From the NCBI GenBank assembly GCA_025356715.1, contig JANXRU010000156.1, forward strand, positions 1 through 34,371: a stretch of DNA of 34,371 nt, written 5' to 3'. Positions 24,253-33,578 of this stretch are shown piece after piece. Positions within the stretch are counted from its first letter, which is position 1. Every line of letters begins with the position of its first letter. The stretch comes from Bacteroidota bacterium (GTDB lineage: Bacteria; Bacteroidota; Bacteroidia; B-17B0; B-17BO). Position numbers and translations under genes: made by a program. The notes beneath the pieces were generated by a model, which was given only the letters and a program-made list of their open reading frames with translations, was not told where the DNA came from and did no database searches.

Positions 24253-25536
24253 TTAAGATAACTTCTTTAATGCTATTCTTAAATTAGAAATAACATCCGC
24301 AACATCAGTTACTTTACAAGTTCCTACCGACATGCGATACCATGGAGAATTATCATCTGCTCCAAACGCATAAAAAGGTACAACGGCCAATTTTGCCTCA
24401 TCTAAAATATATTTTGTAACATCTTTTGTTGTTGTTAATACATTACCATCAGCCGTTTTTAAACCATGTAAGTCAAACTTAATGGTTAAGTATATAGCAG
24501 CCTGTGGCGTAATAGCATCTACCTTAAATCCTTCTGCTTTTAAAGCCTGAAATCCATTATAAAACCCATCCAATCGAGCAATAATACTTTCTTTTTGCTT
24601 CACAATAAAAGCATCATACATTGTTAAATCACTTAAGTATTTAGCTGTTGCCATTTGCTCCGCTTTAGGAGCCCAAGCACCAACATGCGTTAAAATAGCT
24701 TTCATTTTATCAATAATAAATTTTGGCCCCATACTCCACCCTACTCTCACTCCAGTTGCTGATAAGGATTTAGAAATACCGTCCACAAAAACAGTATAAT
24801 TTTTCATTTCCGAGCGAAGTGTTACCGGATTATAATGTTGAACATTACCAAACGTTAAAGCCCAGTAAATCTGGTCATACATTAAATACAACGGTTTTTC
24901 ATCAGGTCCGCGACGTATATTTTCTTCTAAAATCATGTCACAAATTTCTTCTAAGCCTTCTTTGCTAAATACTGTACCTGTTGGGTTTTGAGGCGAACAC
25001 AATGCTAGTAAAGTAGCCTCTTTAATAAAAGGCTTAATATCCGCAGCAACTGGCATAAAATTTTGTTCAGGCTTAGCTTCAATAACTACAGCCTTAGCAG
25101 AGTTTAGATAAGAATAATGGTTGTTATTCCATGATGGTACTGCAAAAATAACTGTATCATCAGCATCAACCAATGCTTTAAAAATACTATAAATTACAGG
25201 GCGCGCACCACCAGCAATTAAAATTTCGTCCGCTTTATAATCTAATTGTCCGCGTTCTTTTAATAAGTTTGAAACTGAATTTCTCAACTCCAACATTCCG
25301 TCAGCAGCAGGATAATTGGTTTGATCATCAAAATAGGCAGATACAATCATTTGCTTTAATTCAGTTGGAATTGGGAATTCCTTTGGATTAAAATCACCAA
25401 TAGTCATATTATAAATTTTTTCACCTTGCTTTATCTTCTCGTTTACTTCACCTGCGAGTTTAATAATTTCAGAGCCAATAATGTTTTGGGCTAATTTGGA
25501 TACTTTTAATGCTGGGTTTTTAGTAGTAGTGGTCAT
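24253..25536 (-). CDS. Class I/II pyridoxal-phosphate aminotransferase
   Basis: 427 residues. Fold-type I aminotransferase motifs: YPAADGMLELRNSV (substrate entry), IAGGARPVI (phosphate loop), CSPQNPTGTVFS, YDQIYWAL, the PLP-binding Lys256 in FVDGISKSLSATG and the substrate-carboxylate Arg in GVRVGW. Annotation as an aspartate or aromatic aminotransferase is plausible, but specificity cannot be read from these motifs alone. The start ATG at 25536 precedes MTTTTKNPALKVSKLAQ. A near match to a -7 element (TTATTTTG, 25587-25580) lies about 45 bases upstream. Cytoplasmic; it ends 12 bases from the shared terminator. Confidence 0.88.
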   Translation of the reverse strand: MTTTTKNPALKVSKLAQNIIGSEIIKLAGEVNEKIKQGEKIYNMTIGDFNPKEFPIPTELKQMIVSAYFDDQTNYPAADGMLELRNSVSNLLKERGQLDYKADEILIAGGARPVIYSIFKALVDADDTVIFAVPSWNNNHYSYLNSAKAVVIEAKPEQNFMPVAADIKPFIKEATLLALCSPQNPTGTVFSKEGLEEICDMILEENIRRGPDEKPLYLMYDQIYWALTFGNVQHYNPVTLRSEMKNYTVFVDGISKSLSATGVRVGWSMGPKFIIDKMKAILTHVGAWAPKAEQMATAKYLSDLTMYDAFIVKQKESIIARLDGFYNGFQALKAEGFKVDAITPQAAIYLTIKFDLHGLKTADGNVLTTTKDVTKYILDEAKLAVVPFYAFGADDNSPWYRMSVGTCKVTDVADVISNLRIALKKLS

Positions 25537-25681
25537 TGTTTCTAATTTTTTTGAAATGTATATATAATCTCTATTACTGCAAAATAATATTTATAACAGA
25601 TTTAGAACTATTTCATTAAAAATGGATTTAGTAGATTTTTCAACACTTTTCAACAAAGCCCCAAAAAACTAAAGGAACAAT

Positions 25682-25689
25682 TAACTTTG
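25682..25689 (+). promoter_or_regulatory. -7 element of the purH promoter
   Basis: TAACTTTG, a perfect TAnnTTTG match, ending 15 bases before the ATG, so the leader would be under about ten bases. No -33 TTG at the expected distance. Confidence 0.45.
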
Positions 25690-25704
25690 TAGCTTATACA
25701 TTTT

Positions 25705-27234
25705 ATGAGCAATTCAAAGAAAATCAAAAGCGCCCTAATATCTGTTTTTTATAAAGATAATTTAGAACCAGTTATAAAAAAACTAAATGAATTAGGTATT
25801 ACTATATACAGTACTGGCGGTACGCAAACATTTATTGAAAACATGGGTTTACCTGTGGTTGCAGTAGAAAGTTTAACTTCTTTTCCTGAAATATTAGGAG
25901 GACGTGTTAAAACATTACATCCAAAAATATTTGGCGGCATCTTAGGACGTCGTGAATTAGATACGGATGTGGCTCAAATGGAAGCTCACGATATTCCAAC
26001 CATTGATTTGGTTATTGTAGATTTATACCCATTTGAAGAAACCTTAGCAAGTGGTGCTTCGGAAGAAGATATTATAGAAAAGATTGACATTGGAGGTATT
26101 TCATTAATCCGTGCTGCTGCTAAAAACTTTAATGATGTGGTTATTATTTCATCAAGAAATGACTATTCTTCTCTTTTAAATTTATTAAATAAAAAGAACG
26201 GCTCATCAGACATAGCTGATAGAAGAAGTTTTGCTGCGGAAGCCTTTGCAATGAGTAGTCATTACGACACCGCTATTTTTAATTATTTCAACACTACAGA
26301 ACAACTACCCATTTTAAAAAACAGCATTAATGATGGAGTTACTTTACGATATGGCGAAAATCCACATCAGAAAGGTGTATTTTATGGTAACATGGATGCT
26401 ATGTTTGAAAAATTAAACGGTAAAGAATTATCTTATAATAATTTATTAGACGTGGATGCTGCCGTTAATTTAATAGCGGATTTTACAACTGAACCTACCT
26501 TTGCTATTTTAAAACACAACAATGCCTGCGGAGTTGCTAGTAGATCAACAATATTCGACGCTTATCAAGATGCTTTAGCTGGAGATCCTGTTTCGGCTTT
26601 TGGAGGAATTTTAATTAGTAATACTGAAATTGATTTTGAAACCGCTGAAGAAATTCACAAATTGTTTTGCGAAGTTGTTATTGCTCCATCCTATTCAGCG
26701 AATGCATTAGCTATTTTAAAACAAAAAAATAATCGCATTATTTTGGTTCAAAAACCAGTTGCACTTCCTTCAAAGTTAATGCGTACGTTATTAAATGGTG
26801 TTGTTGAGCAAGATAAAGATTCTGCAACTGAAACAAAAGCAGATCTTACTATAGTTACAACGGTTGCACCAACGGAAGCGGAAATTAAAGATTTATTATT
26901 TGCCAATAAATTAGCAAAACATACTAAATCTAATACTATTGTCATTGTTAAAGATAGCCAATTATTAGCTAGCGGTACAGGGCAAACATCTCGTGTAGAT
27001 GCATTAAAACATGCTATATCAAAAGCATTAAGTTTTGGATTTGATTTAAAAGGGGCCGTGATGGCAAGTGATGCCTTTTTTCCATTTGCAGATTGCGTGG
27101 AAATTGCTCATAAAATAGGAATAGATACTGTTATTCAACCAGGAGGATCTATTAAAGATAAAGACAGCATAGAATACTGTAATGCTAAATCAATGAGTAT
27201 GGTATTTACTGGAACTAGGCACTTTAAGCATTAA
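25705..27234 (+). CDS. purH: Bifunctional AICAR transformylase/IMP cyclohydrolase
   Basis: 509 residues. It catalyses the last two steps of IMP synthesis. The N-terminal MGS-like cyclohydrolase domain (to about 190) shows IYSTGGTQTFIE, GRVKTLHPKIFGGIL and DLVIVDLYPFE. The C-terminal transformylase domain has LRYGENPHQKG, the active-site region KHNNACGVA, GDPVSAFGGI and the final DAFFPFADCVE and QPGGSIKDKDSIEYC. The length is slightly under the E. coli enzyme. It lies upstream of mreB as in many Bacteroidota, although a 108-base gap with its own dyads separates them. Product IMP is the substrate of the GuaB enzyme encoded elsewhere in the window. Confidence 0.96.
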   Translation: MSNSKKIKSALISVFYKDNLEPVIKKLNELGITIYSTGGTQTFIENMGLPVVAVESLTSFPEILGGRVKTLHPKIFGGILGRRELDTDVAQMEAHDIPTIDLVIVDLYPFEETLASGASEEDIIEKIDIGGISLIRAAAKNFNDVVIISSRNDYSSLLNLLNKKNGSSDIADRRSFAAEAFAMSSHYDTAIFNYFNTTEQLPILKNSINDGVTLRYGENPHQKGVFYGNMDAMFEKLNGKELSYNNLLDVDAAVNLIADFTTEPTFAILKHNNACGVASRSTIFDAYQDALAGDPVSAFGGILISNTEIDFETAEEIHKLFCEVVIAPSYSANALAILKQKNNRIILVQKPVALPSKLMRTLLNGVVEQDKDSATETKADLTIVTTVAPTEAEIKDLLFANKLAKHTKSNTIVIVKDSQLLASGTGQTSRVDALKHAISKALSFGFDLKGAVMASDAFFPFADCVEIAHKIGIDTVIQPGGSIKDKDSIEYCNAKSMSMVFTGTRHFKH

Positions 27235-27248
27235 AATAATTAGGTAAT

Positions 27249-27314
27249 TTGACTAAGCGTCAATGAACCAATTACAAAAACATTACTTACAAAAAAACAT
27301 TGACTAATTGTCGC
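27249..27314. promoter_or_regulatory. Two related dyads upstream of mreB
   Basis: TTGAC-TAAGC-GTCAA (27249-27263, perfect dyad) and TTGAC-TAATT-GTCGC (27300-27314) match at 11 of 15 positions and begin 51 bases apart, about five helical turns. The second ends 28 bases before the mreB ATG. No TAnnTTTG element is visible in the gap. Operator function is inferred. Confidence 0.4.
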
Positions 27315-27342
27315 ATTAACTAATTCACTAATTAAATAAAAC

Positions 27343-28365
27343 ATGAGCTTTTTAGATTTCCTTACTCAAGATATTGCCATTGACTTAGGTACAGCCAATA
27401 CTATTATTATTCATAACGATAAAGTGGTAGTGGACCAACCAAGTATTGTGGCTGTTGATCGAACTTCAGGTAAAGTAATTGCCGTTGGTCGCCAAGCTCA
27501 AATGATGCATGGTAAAACACACGAAAACATCAAAACGATTCGTCCATTAAAAGATGGAGTAATTGCAGATTTTCAGGCAGCGGAAGAAATGATTAAAGGC
27601 ATGATCAAAATGATTAATACTGGTAATCGTTTTTTTAAGCCATCTTTACGTATGGTAATTTGTATCCCTAGCGGCATCACGGAAGTTGAAAAGCGTGCCG
27701 TAAGAGATAGCGCAGAACATGCTGGTGCCAAAGAAGTATACATGATTCATGAACCGATGGCTGCTGCTATTGGTATGGGAATAGATGTAGAAGCTCCTAT
27801 GGGGAATATGATTATTGATATTGGTGGTGGTACCTCTGAAATTGCGGTTATAGCTCTTGGAGGTATTGTGTGTGATAAATCTACTCGTATTGCAGGTGAC
27901 GACTTTAACGCCAATATTGAAGAGTACATGCGTCGTCAGCACAATATTTTAATTGGTGAACGTAGTGCCGAAAGAGTAAAAATTGAAGTTGGTGCGGCGA
28001 TGACTGAAATTGAAAACCCACCAGCAGATTTCGCTGTACAAGGACGAGATTTAATGAGTGGTATTCCAAAAGAAGTATTTGTAAGTTATGTAGAAATAGC
28101 GCATTGTTTAGATAAATCAATTTCTAAAATTGAAGAGGCAATTTTAAATGCCTTAGAAATGACTCCTCCAGAATTAGCAGCCGATATATACTGTACAGGT
28201 ATTTATATGGCTGGTGGTGGTTCTTTATTAAGAGGTCTTGATAAACGTATTTCTTTAAAAACAAAATTGCCAGTTCATGTTTGCGAAGATCCATTAAGAG
28301 CTGTAGCCCGCGGAACAGGCATTGCTCTTAAAAATATTCACAAATTCCCTTTCTTAATAAAATAA
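27343..28365 (+). CDS. mreB: Rod-shape determining actin homologue MreB
   Basis: 340 residues, standard length. Actin/Hsp70-type nucleotide-binding motifs: phosphate 1 IDLGTANTIII (about 13-23), connect 1 and phosphate 2 NMIIDIGGGTSEIAVIALGG (about 154-173), and the adenosine region YMAGGGSLLRGLDKR. It polymerises under the inner membrane and guides the elongation-specific peptidoglycan synthesis complex. It heads the cluster encoding its partners MreC, MreD, PBP2 and RodA. The gap before it holds two TTGAC dyads. The following gene, ten bases on, is an outer-membrane barrel rather than the expected mreC. Confidence 0.97.
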   Translation: MSFLDFLTQDIAIDLGTANTIIIHNDKVVVDQPSIVAVDRTSGKVIAVGRQAQMMHGKTHENIKTIRPLKDGVIADFQAAEEMIKGMIKMINTGNRFFKPSLRMVICIPSGITEVEKRAVRDSAEHAGAKEVYMIHEPMAAAIGMGIDVEAPMGNMIIDIGGGTSEIAVIALGGIVCDKSTRIAGDDFNANIEEYMRRQHNILIGERSAERVKIEVGAAMTEIENPPADFAVQGRDLMSGIPKEVFVSYVEIAHCLDKSISKIEEAILNALEMTPPELAADIYCTGIYMAGGGSLLRGLDKRISLKTKLPVHVCEDPLRAVARGTGIALKNIHKFPFLIK

Positions 28366-28375
28366 ATAATCAAAC

Positions 28376-28984
28376 ATGAAAGCGAAAATTATTTTAATAT
28401 TAAGCAGTCTATTATTTTATTCTCAAAACATTAAATCACAATCTTCTGCTTTTGACAAAGGAACTGTTGTTGCTACTATAGGTTATGGCTTGCCTGACTT
28501 ACATCGTACCTCTTTAAGAGCATCTTACAATGCATATAACAATACTTCAGTATATGGTTTTGGCCCATTAATTTTAAAAGGAGATTATGGAATTGTAAAA
28601 TTTAAATGGGGACATACTGTAGGTGCTGGCATTGTTTTAGGTTTTAGTACAACTACCATAAATTATTTATATTCAAACAATTTATGGTCACAAACAGATC
28701 ATTATACAACTATTACTATAGGAGTAAGAGGGAGTTACCACTTCTATACTAAAGAAAAAATTGATTGTTATGCTAATGTAGGAATAGGATTTAATATTAA
28801 CTCAAACAATCAATCAAGTACTAATCCAATAGGAGCAAATAATTCAGTTTACAAATCTCCAGGAAGTTACGAAGCTTTTACAATTGGAATACGTTATTAT
28901 TTTACTAAGAATATTGGCGTATATGCCGAAGCTGGTTATGATATGCATGCTCCAATTCAAGGTGGTTTAGCACTTAAATTTTAA
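28376..28984 (+). CDS. Small outer-membrane beta-barrel protein inside the mre operon
   Basis: 202 residues. Signal peptide MKAKIILILSSLLFYSQ to about residue 22, then alternating strands of a small, probably eight-stranded barrel: TVVATIGYGLPDL, YGIVKFKWGHTVGAGIVLGF, YTTITIGVRGSYHFYT, DCYANVGIGFNINS, AFTIGIRYYFTKNIGVYAEAGYD. It ends GGLALKF, with the C-terminal Phe used as an outer-membrane assembly signal. No peptidoglycan-binding domain is present. It lies ten bases after mreB and 50 bases before mreC on the same strand, so it is probably co-transcribed. Whether it contributes to shape or envelope coupling is unknown. Confidence 0.75.
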   Translation: MKAKIILILSSLLFYSQNIKSQSSAFDKGTVVATIGYGLPDLHRTSLRASYNAYNNTSVYGFGPLILKGDYGIVKFKWGHTVGAGIVLGFSTTTINYLYSNNLWSQTDHYTTITIGVRGSYHFYTKEKIDCYANVGIGFNINSNNQSSTNPIGANNSVYKSPGSYEAFTIGIRYYFTKNIGVYAEAGYDMHAPIQGGLALKF

Positions 28985-29034
28985 AAATACGTACTGTAAT
29001 TTAGTAACTAAAATCAACAACTTCGAAGCTCTAA

Positions 29035-29874
29035 ATGAAAAACCTTTTAAATTTTATATATAGAAACAATTTCTTTTTTGTGTTTCTCATATTAGAATTT
29101 ATTTGTATTTTAATTTTAATTAAAAACAATGGATATCAAGGCTCAAGCCTTTTCAATTCAGCAAATACCGTGAGTGCCAATATTTATCAAACTTCTGCAA
29201 ATGCAAAAGAATATTTATTGCTTAAAGAAGAAAATGATCGATTAGCGGAGCAGAATAATTATTTATTAAATAGATTAAAACTTGGTTATGCCGCAATTCC
29301 TTTAAAAGTTTATAAAAAAAATGACACGCTATATAAGCAAGTTTATGAATTTATAAATGGAAAAGCAATTAACAGTAGTGTAAGTAAAAGAAATAATTAT
29401 TTAACACTAAATATTGGCTCTACTCAAGGAGTTGCAAATGACATGGCGGTTATAAATAATAATGGGGTGATTGGTATTGTAAAAGATGTTAGCTCTAATT
29501 TTGCATCCGTTATGTCAATTCTTCATAAAGACGTTCGTATTAATTGCCAATTAAAAAAAGATGGTAGTAATGGTACATTAATGTGGGATGGAGATGATTA
29601 TCGCTTTTGTAATTTATCTGGTATTCCTACTCATGCACGTATTAAAAAAGGAGATTCTATAACAACGAGTTCTTTGTCAGGAATTTTTCCGGAAGGCCTT
29701 TTAGTTGGATTTGCTGAAAGTTATGAGCGTAGGCAAAACGAATCATTTTATACAGTTAAAGTAAAATTAAGCGCTGACTTCAAAAAAATAAATCATATCT
29801 CTGTGATTAAAAATAATTATAAAACTGAAAAAGACAGTTTAGAACTAAAATCTCAAGTACAAGGTGATAAATGA
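29035..29874 (+). CDS. mreC: Rod-shape determining protein MreC
   Basis: 279 residues. A short cytoplasmic N-terminus, one membrane helix (about 13-29, FFFVFLILEFICILILI), a periplasmic coiled coil (about 58-85, LLLKEENDRLAEQNNYLLNR) and the paired beta-barrel domain with NYLTLNIGSTQGVANDMAVI and NNGVIGIVKDVSSNFASVMS. The GIV and GD-x-I-x-TS (KGDSITTSSLSGIFPEGLLV) segments are typical. It bridges MreB/MreD to PBP2 in the periplasm. The coding end overlaps mreD by 11 bases. Confidence 0.93.
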   Translation: MKNLLNFIYRNNFFFVFLILEFICILILIKNNGYQGSSLFNSANTVSANIYQTSANAKEYLLLKEENDRLAEQNNYLLNRLKLGYAAIPLKVYKKNDTLYKQVYEFINGKAINSSVSKRNNYLTLNIGSTQGVANDMAVINNNGVIGIVKDVSSNFASVMSILHKDVRINCQLKKDGSNGTLMWDGDDYRFCNLSGIPTHARIKKGDSITTSSLSGIFPEGLLVGFAESYERRQNESFYTVKVKLSADFKKINHISVIKNNYKTEKDSLELKSQVQGDK

Positions 29875-30382
29875 AATAATTAGAAATACTATTCGGTTTG
29901 TGTTATTAGTTCTATTACAAGTTCTAATTATACAAAACGTGCGTTTAGGCTCGTACATTATTTTATTTCCTTATATCCTATTTATTTTATTACTACCATT
30001 TGAGACTCCAAAATTAGCCGTATTATTAATTGCCTTTATTACTGGCTTAACGGTTGATTTGTTTTATGATACCGCAGGAATACATGCGTCAGTTTGTACA
30101 CTTATAGGTTTTGCACGGCATTATATTCTAAAACTATTAGCACCAAGAGAAGGTTATGATTTAGGACTAAGGCCAACTATAGAATCTATGGGAACATTAT
30201 GGTTTGTGTTGTATGCTACGTCAATTATATTTATTCACCATTTATTTTTCTTTTATATAGAAATATTTAGGTTTAACGAATTTTTTAGAACATTATTAAG
30301 AGTTATATTAAGTACCATTGGAACATTTAGCTTTGTGTACGTTGTTCAATTTCTCTTTAACAAATCTTCTCAAAATAAATAA
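29864..30382 (+). CDS. mreD: Rod-shape determining protein MreD
   Basis: 172 residues, with about five or six membrane helices (8-26, 29-44, 48-66, 73-88, 109-130 and 143-165) and the conserved GLTVDLFYDTAGIHA segment of MreD. Inner-membrane partner of MreC in the elongation complex. The start is GTG at 29864, inside the last codons of mreC; no in-frame ATG is near, and the N-terminus obtained (MINEIIRNTIRFVLLVLLQ) is the usual one. Spacing to mrdA is eight bases, consistent with one operon. Confidence 0.9.
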   Translation: MINEIIRNTIRFVLLVLLQVLIIQNVRLGSYIILFPYILFILLLPFETPKLAVLLIAFITGLTVDLFYDTAGIHASVCTLIGFARHYILKLLAPREGYDLGLRPTIESMGTLWFVLYATSIIFIHHLFFFYIEIFRFNEFFRTLLRVILSTIGTFSFVYVVQFLFNKSSQNK

Positions 30383-30390
30383 CTCTACTA

Positions 30391-32250
30391 ATGAATTCCT
30401 CTTCTCATTTAGCAGATAGAAAATACATCATTAGTGTCTTCTTTATTGTTGTTGCAATTATATACATTTCTCGATTATTTTATTTGCAAATTGTGGACGA
30501 TCAATATAAATTGGATGCTCGTAATAACGCTTTTCGTTATAGAACGGAATATCCTGTTCGAGGATACATTTATGACAGAAATGGGAAGTTAATGGTGTAT
30601 AATGAGCAATCTTACGACTTACTAGTAACGCCCAAAATGGCAAAGGGATGTGACACTATTGCTATTTGCAAAGTTTTAGAAATTACCCGGGAAGATTTTA
30701 TCCGAAGGATGAAAAAAGCCTCTCAAGCACCAAATTCTCCCAGAAAAGAAAGTGTTTTCGAAAAGCAATTATCCCCAAAGGTTTATGCTGCGCTTCAAGA
30801 AAAATTATACCGATTCAAGGGTTTCGATTTACAAGCTAGAACCGTTCGCAAATACCCACGCGCTGTAGCTGCTCAATTATTGGGATATGTTGGTGAGGTT
30901 ACTAAAGATAAAGCAGCTAAAGATCCGTATTATAGAGAGGGAGATTATATTGGAGTGAGTGGCATTGAGCGCTCCTATGAAGAAGAATTACGTGGGAAAA
31001 AAGGAACTCAAATTGTAATGGTTGATGTACATAACAAAACTAAAGGCAGATACATGAATGGCATATTTGATACACTAGCAATACCAGGAAAAGCCTTATT
31101 CAGTAGTATAGACATTGAGTTGCAAGAGTATGGCGAAAAATTAATGTCAGGAAAAAGAGGAGCCATTGTAGCCATTGATCCACAAACAGGTGAAATCATT
31201 TGTTTAATATCTTCTCCTGGTTATGACCCAAATTTATTGGTAGGCGGAAAAGAGCGTTCAAAAAATTTCACAAAATTATATTACGATTCATTGAATTTAC
31301 CTTTGTTTAATAGGGCATTACAAGCGATGTATCCACCAGGATCCACTTTCAAATTAATTGATGCACTCATTGCTCAACAAGATAATTTAATTAACCGATC
31401 ATCATCTTTCCCTTGCCACAAAGGATATCCACCTATGGGAGGCCATCCAGCATGCCATGCACATGGAGGAGTAGATTTACCAGGTTCAATTGCGACTTCC
31501 TGTAACTCCTACTATTGTTATGTGTTTAGAGAAATTGTTGATCAAAAAAAATATCCAAAATTTGAAGATGGCTACAATCACTGGAGAGACGCCGTTCGTT
31601 CTTTTGGTCCCAATACAAAGTTAGGAACAGATTTACCTTACGACAAACCTGGTAATGTTCCTTCAGTAGAATATTATAATAAAGTGTTTGGCAAAAATCA
31701 TTGGAGATCAAATACCATCGTTTCATTAGGAATTGGTCAAGCAGAATTAACTTTAGTGCCATTACAAATGGCAAATGTTGTTGCTTCTATTGCAAACAGA
31801 GGTTTCTATTATACACCGCATTGTATTAAAGGAGTTGGGTTAGAAAAAAAAATAGATAAACAATTTAAAGAAAAACATTTTACCTATGTTCAAGATCAAG
31901 TAGCTTATGATAATGTACATGATGGTATGCAAAAATGTTTTGACGCTGGAACAGCAACAGCCTCAAAAATACCAGGAGTTGTAGCTTGTGGAAAAACAGG
32001 AACAGCCCAAAATCCTCACGGTGATTCACATGCCGTTTTTTCGTGTTTTGCACCAAGATATAATTCTAAAATAGCAATTGTATGTTTGGTTGAAAATGCA
32101 GGATTTGGTGGCACTTGGAGTGCGCCAATTGTAAGTTTAATGGTAGAAAAATATTTAACAGGTAAAGTGACTCGCTTAGAATTAGAGAAAAAAATTGTAG
32201 CGGCAGATTTAATTAATAGAAAAAATTTATTAGGTTCAGGACATCATTAA
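30391..32250 (+). CDS. mrdA: Penicillin-binding protein 2, elongation-specific transpeptidase
   Basis: 619 residues. N-terminal membrane anchor (about 13-30), dimerisation/pedestal region starting RTEYPVRGYIYDRNGKLMVYNEQSYDL (split across 51-77), and the transpeptidase domain. Catalytic Ser318 is in the S-x-x-K motif PPGSTFKLID; S-x-N is SCN in IATSCNSYYCY; K-T-G is CGKTGTAQNPHG. It cross-links peptidoglycan in the periplasm during side-wall growth, together with the RodA polymerase encoded next. Its TAA overlaps the RodA ATG by one base (TAATG). Length and motifs are normal for the family; no missing key residue. Confidence 0.96.
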   Translation: MNSSSHLADRKYIISVFFIVVAIIYISRLFYLQIVDDQYKLDARNNAFRYRTEYPVRGYIYDRNGKLMVYNEQSYDLLVTPKMAKGCDTIAICKVLEITREDFIRRMKKASQAPNSPRKESVFEKQLSPKVYAALQEKLYRFKGFDLQARTVRKYPRAVAAQLLGYVGEVTKDKAAKDPYYREGDYIGVSGIERSYEEELRGKKGTQIVMVDVHNKTKGRYMNGIFDTLAIPGKALFSSIDIELQEYGEKLMSGKRGAIVAIDPQTGEIICLISSPGYDPNLLVGGKERSKNFTKLYYDSLNLPLFNRALQAMYPPGSTFKLIDALIAQQDNLINRSSSFPCHKGYPPMGGHPACHAHGGVDLPGSIATSCNSYYCYVFREIVDQKKYPKFEDGYNHWRDAVRSFGPNTKLGTDLPYDKPGNVPSVEYYNKVFGKNHWRSNTIVSLGIGQAELTLVPLQMANVVASIANRGFYYTPHCIKGVGLEKKIDKQFKEKHFTYVQDQVAYDNVHDGMQKCFDAGTATASKIPGVVACGKTGTAQNPHGDSHAVFSCFAPRYNSKIAIVCLVENAGFGGTWSAPIVSLMVEKYLTGKVTRLELEKKIVAADLINRKNLLGSGHH

Positions 32251-33554
32251 TGAGAAAAGACTCACATAGTTTATTTTATGGTATAGATAGGGTAACTGTT
32301 ATTACCTATGCATTATTAGTGTTAATGGGTTGGCTTAATATTTATGCAGCCGTTTATAATGAAGAACATCAAAACATCTTTGATACAACTCAAAAATATG
32401 GTAAGCAACTAATTTGGATTAGCAGTTCGGCATTTATTGCCATTTTAATCCTAATTATTGATGCTGGTTTTTATACCGTATTTGCTTATGTTTTTTACGT
32501 CATCTTATTAGTAGCCTGCGTCAGTGTTCCTTATTTAGGTAGGGAAGTAAAAGGAAGTCGCTCATGGTTTAGGTTTGGAGACTTTGGTGTGCAACCTGCT
32601 GAATTCATGAAGTTTGCCACCAACTTGGCTATTGCAAAATTCCTGAGTAATGAAAATATAGAAGTTGAAACAAGTAGAAGAAATAAACTCTCCGATTTAT
32701 TAAAAAATTATAAGAATACTATTATTGCGGCAATTATACTAGGTTTACCTCTATTAATAATTAAGCTTTTACAAGATGAGACAGGATTAGCAATTGTATT
32801 TGTAGCTTTTGTAATTGTACTATACAGGGAAGGATTATCCGTGAATTTTTTGATCTTTGGTTTTTTCTCAGCCCTTTTATTCGTACTATCCTTGGTTTTA
32901 GTATCACAAACACTAATCATTACATTAGCCATTATTTCATTGCTCTCTTTTATTTTTATTAAACGTAATTTAAAACATGTAATAATTGTTGGCGTAATTT
33001 TTTCAGCTGCCAGTGGAGTTGTATTAGGAACAAATTATGTATATAATCATTTAGAAGACCATCAACGTACGCGTATAGACGTTTTACTTGGAAGAGGTAC
33101 TGTAGATTTAAAAAAAGAGGGTTATAATGTTAATCAAGCTAAAATTGCGATTGGCTCTGGTGGCTTTTTTGGAAAAGGCTATCTACAAGGAACTCAAACT
33201 AAATATGATTTTGTGCCTGAACAAGACACGGACTTTATATTTTGCACTGTTGGAGAAGAATGGGGATTTTTAGGCACATCAACGGTTATTTTGCTAGAAC
33301 TCTTTTTAATTATCAGAATTGTATTTATGTCAGAAAGACAGCGCTCAGATTTTAGTAGAATATATGGCTATGGCGTAGCATCTGTATTATTTTTCCATTT
33401 AGCAGTTAATGTTGGCATGACTATTGGGCTAATGCCGGTGATTGGTATTCCATTGCCTTTCTTTAGTTATGGAGGGTCCTCACTTTGGTCATTTACAATT
33501 TTATTATTTATCTTTATAAAATTAGATGCAAATAGATTGGTTATTTTAAGATAG
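32250..33554 (+). CDS. rodA: SEDS-family peptidoglycan polymerase RodA
   Basis: 434 residues with about ten membrane helices. SEDS-family motifs: GSRSWFRFGDFGVQPAEFMK (about 97-116), FVPEQDTDFIFCTVGEEWGFLG (near the catalytic extracellular loop) and the C-terminal IGIPLPFFSYGGSSL. It polymerises lipid II into glycan strands as the partner of PBP2. The large periplasmic loop between the middle helices is longer than in E. coli RodA, as common in Bacteroidota. Translation is probably coupled to mrdA through the TAATG overlap. Confidence 0.95.
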   Translation: MRKDSHSLFYGIDRVTVITYALLVLMGWLNIYAAVYNEEHQNIFDTTQKYGKQLIWISSSAFIAILILIIDAGFYTVFAYVFYVILLVACVSVPYLGREVKGSRSWFRFGDFGVQPAEFMKFATNLAIAKFLSNENIEVETSRRNKLSDLLKNYKNTIIAAIILGLPLLIIKLLQDETGLAIVFVAFVIVLYREGLSVNFLIFGFFSALLFVLSLVLVSQTLIITLAIISLLSFIFIKRNLKHVIIVGVIFSAASGVVLGTNYVYNHLEDHQRTRIDVLLGRGTVDLKKEGYNVNQAKIAIGSGGFFGKGYLQGTQTKYDFVPEQDTDFIFCTVGEEWGFLGTSTVILLELFLIIRIVFMSERQRSDFSRIYGYGVASVLFFHLAVNVGMTIGLMPVIGIPLPFFSYGGSSLWSFTILLFIFIKLDANRLVILR

Positions 33555-33578
33555 AAAAATATATAGCAACAACATTAT

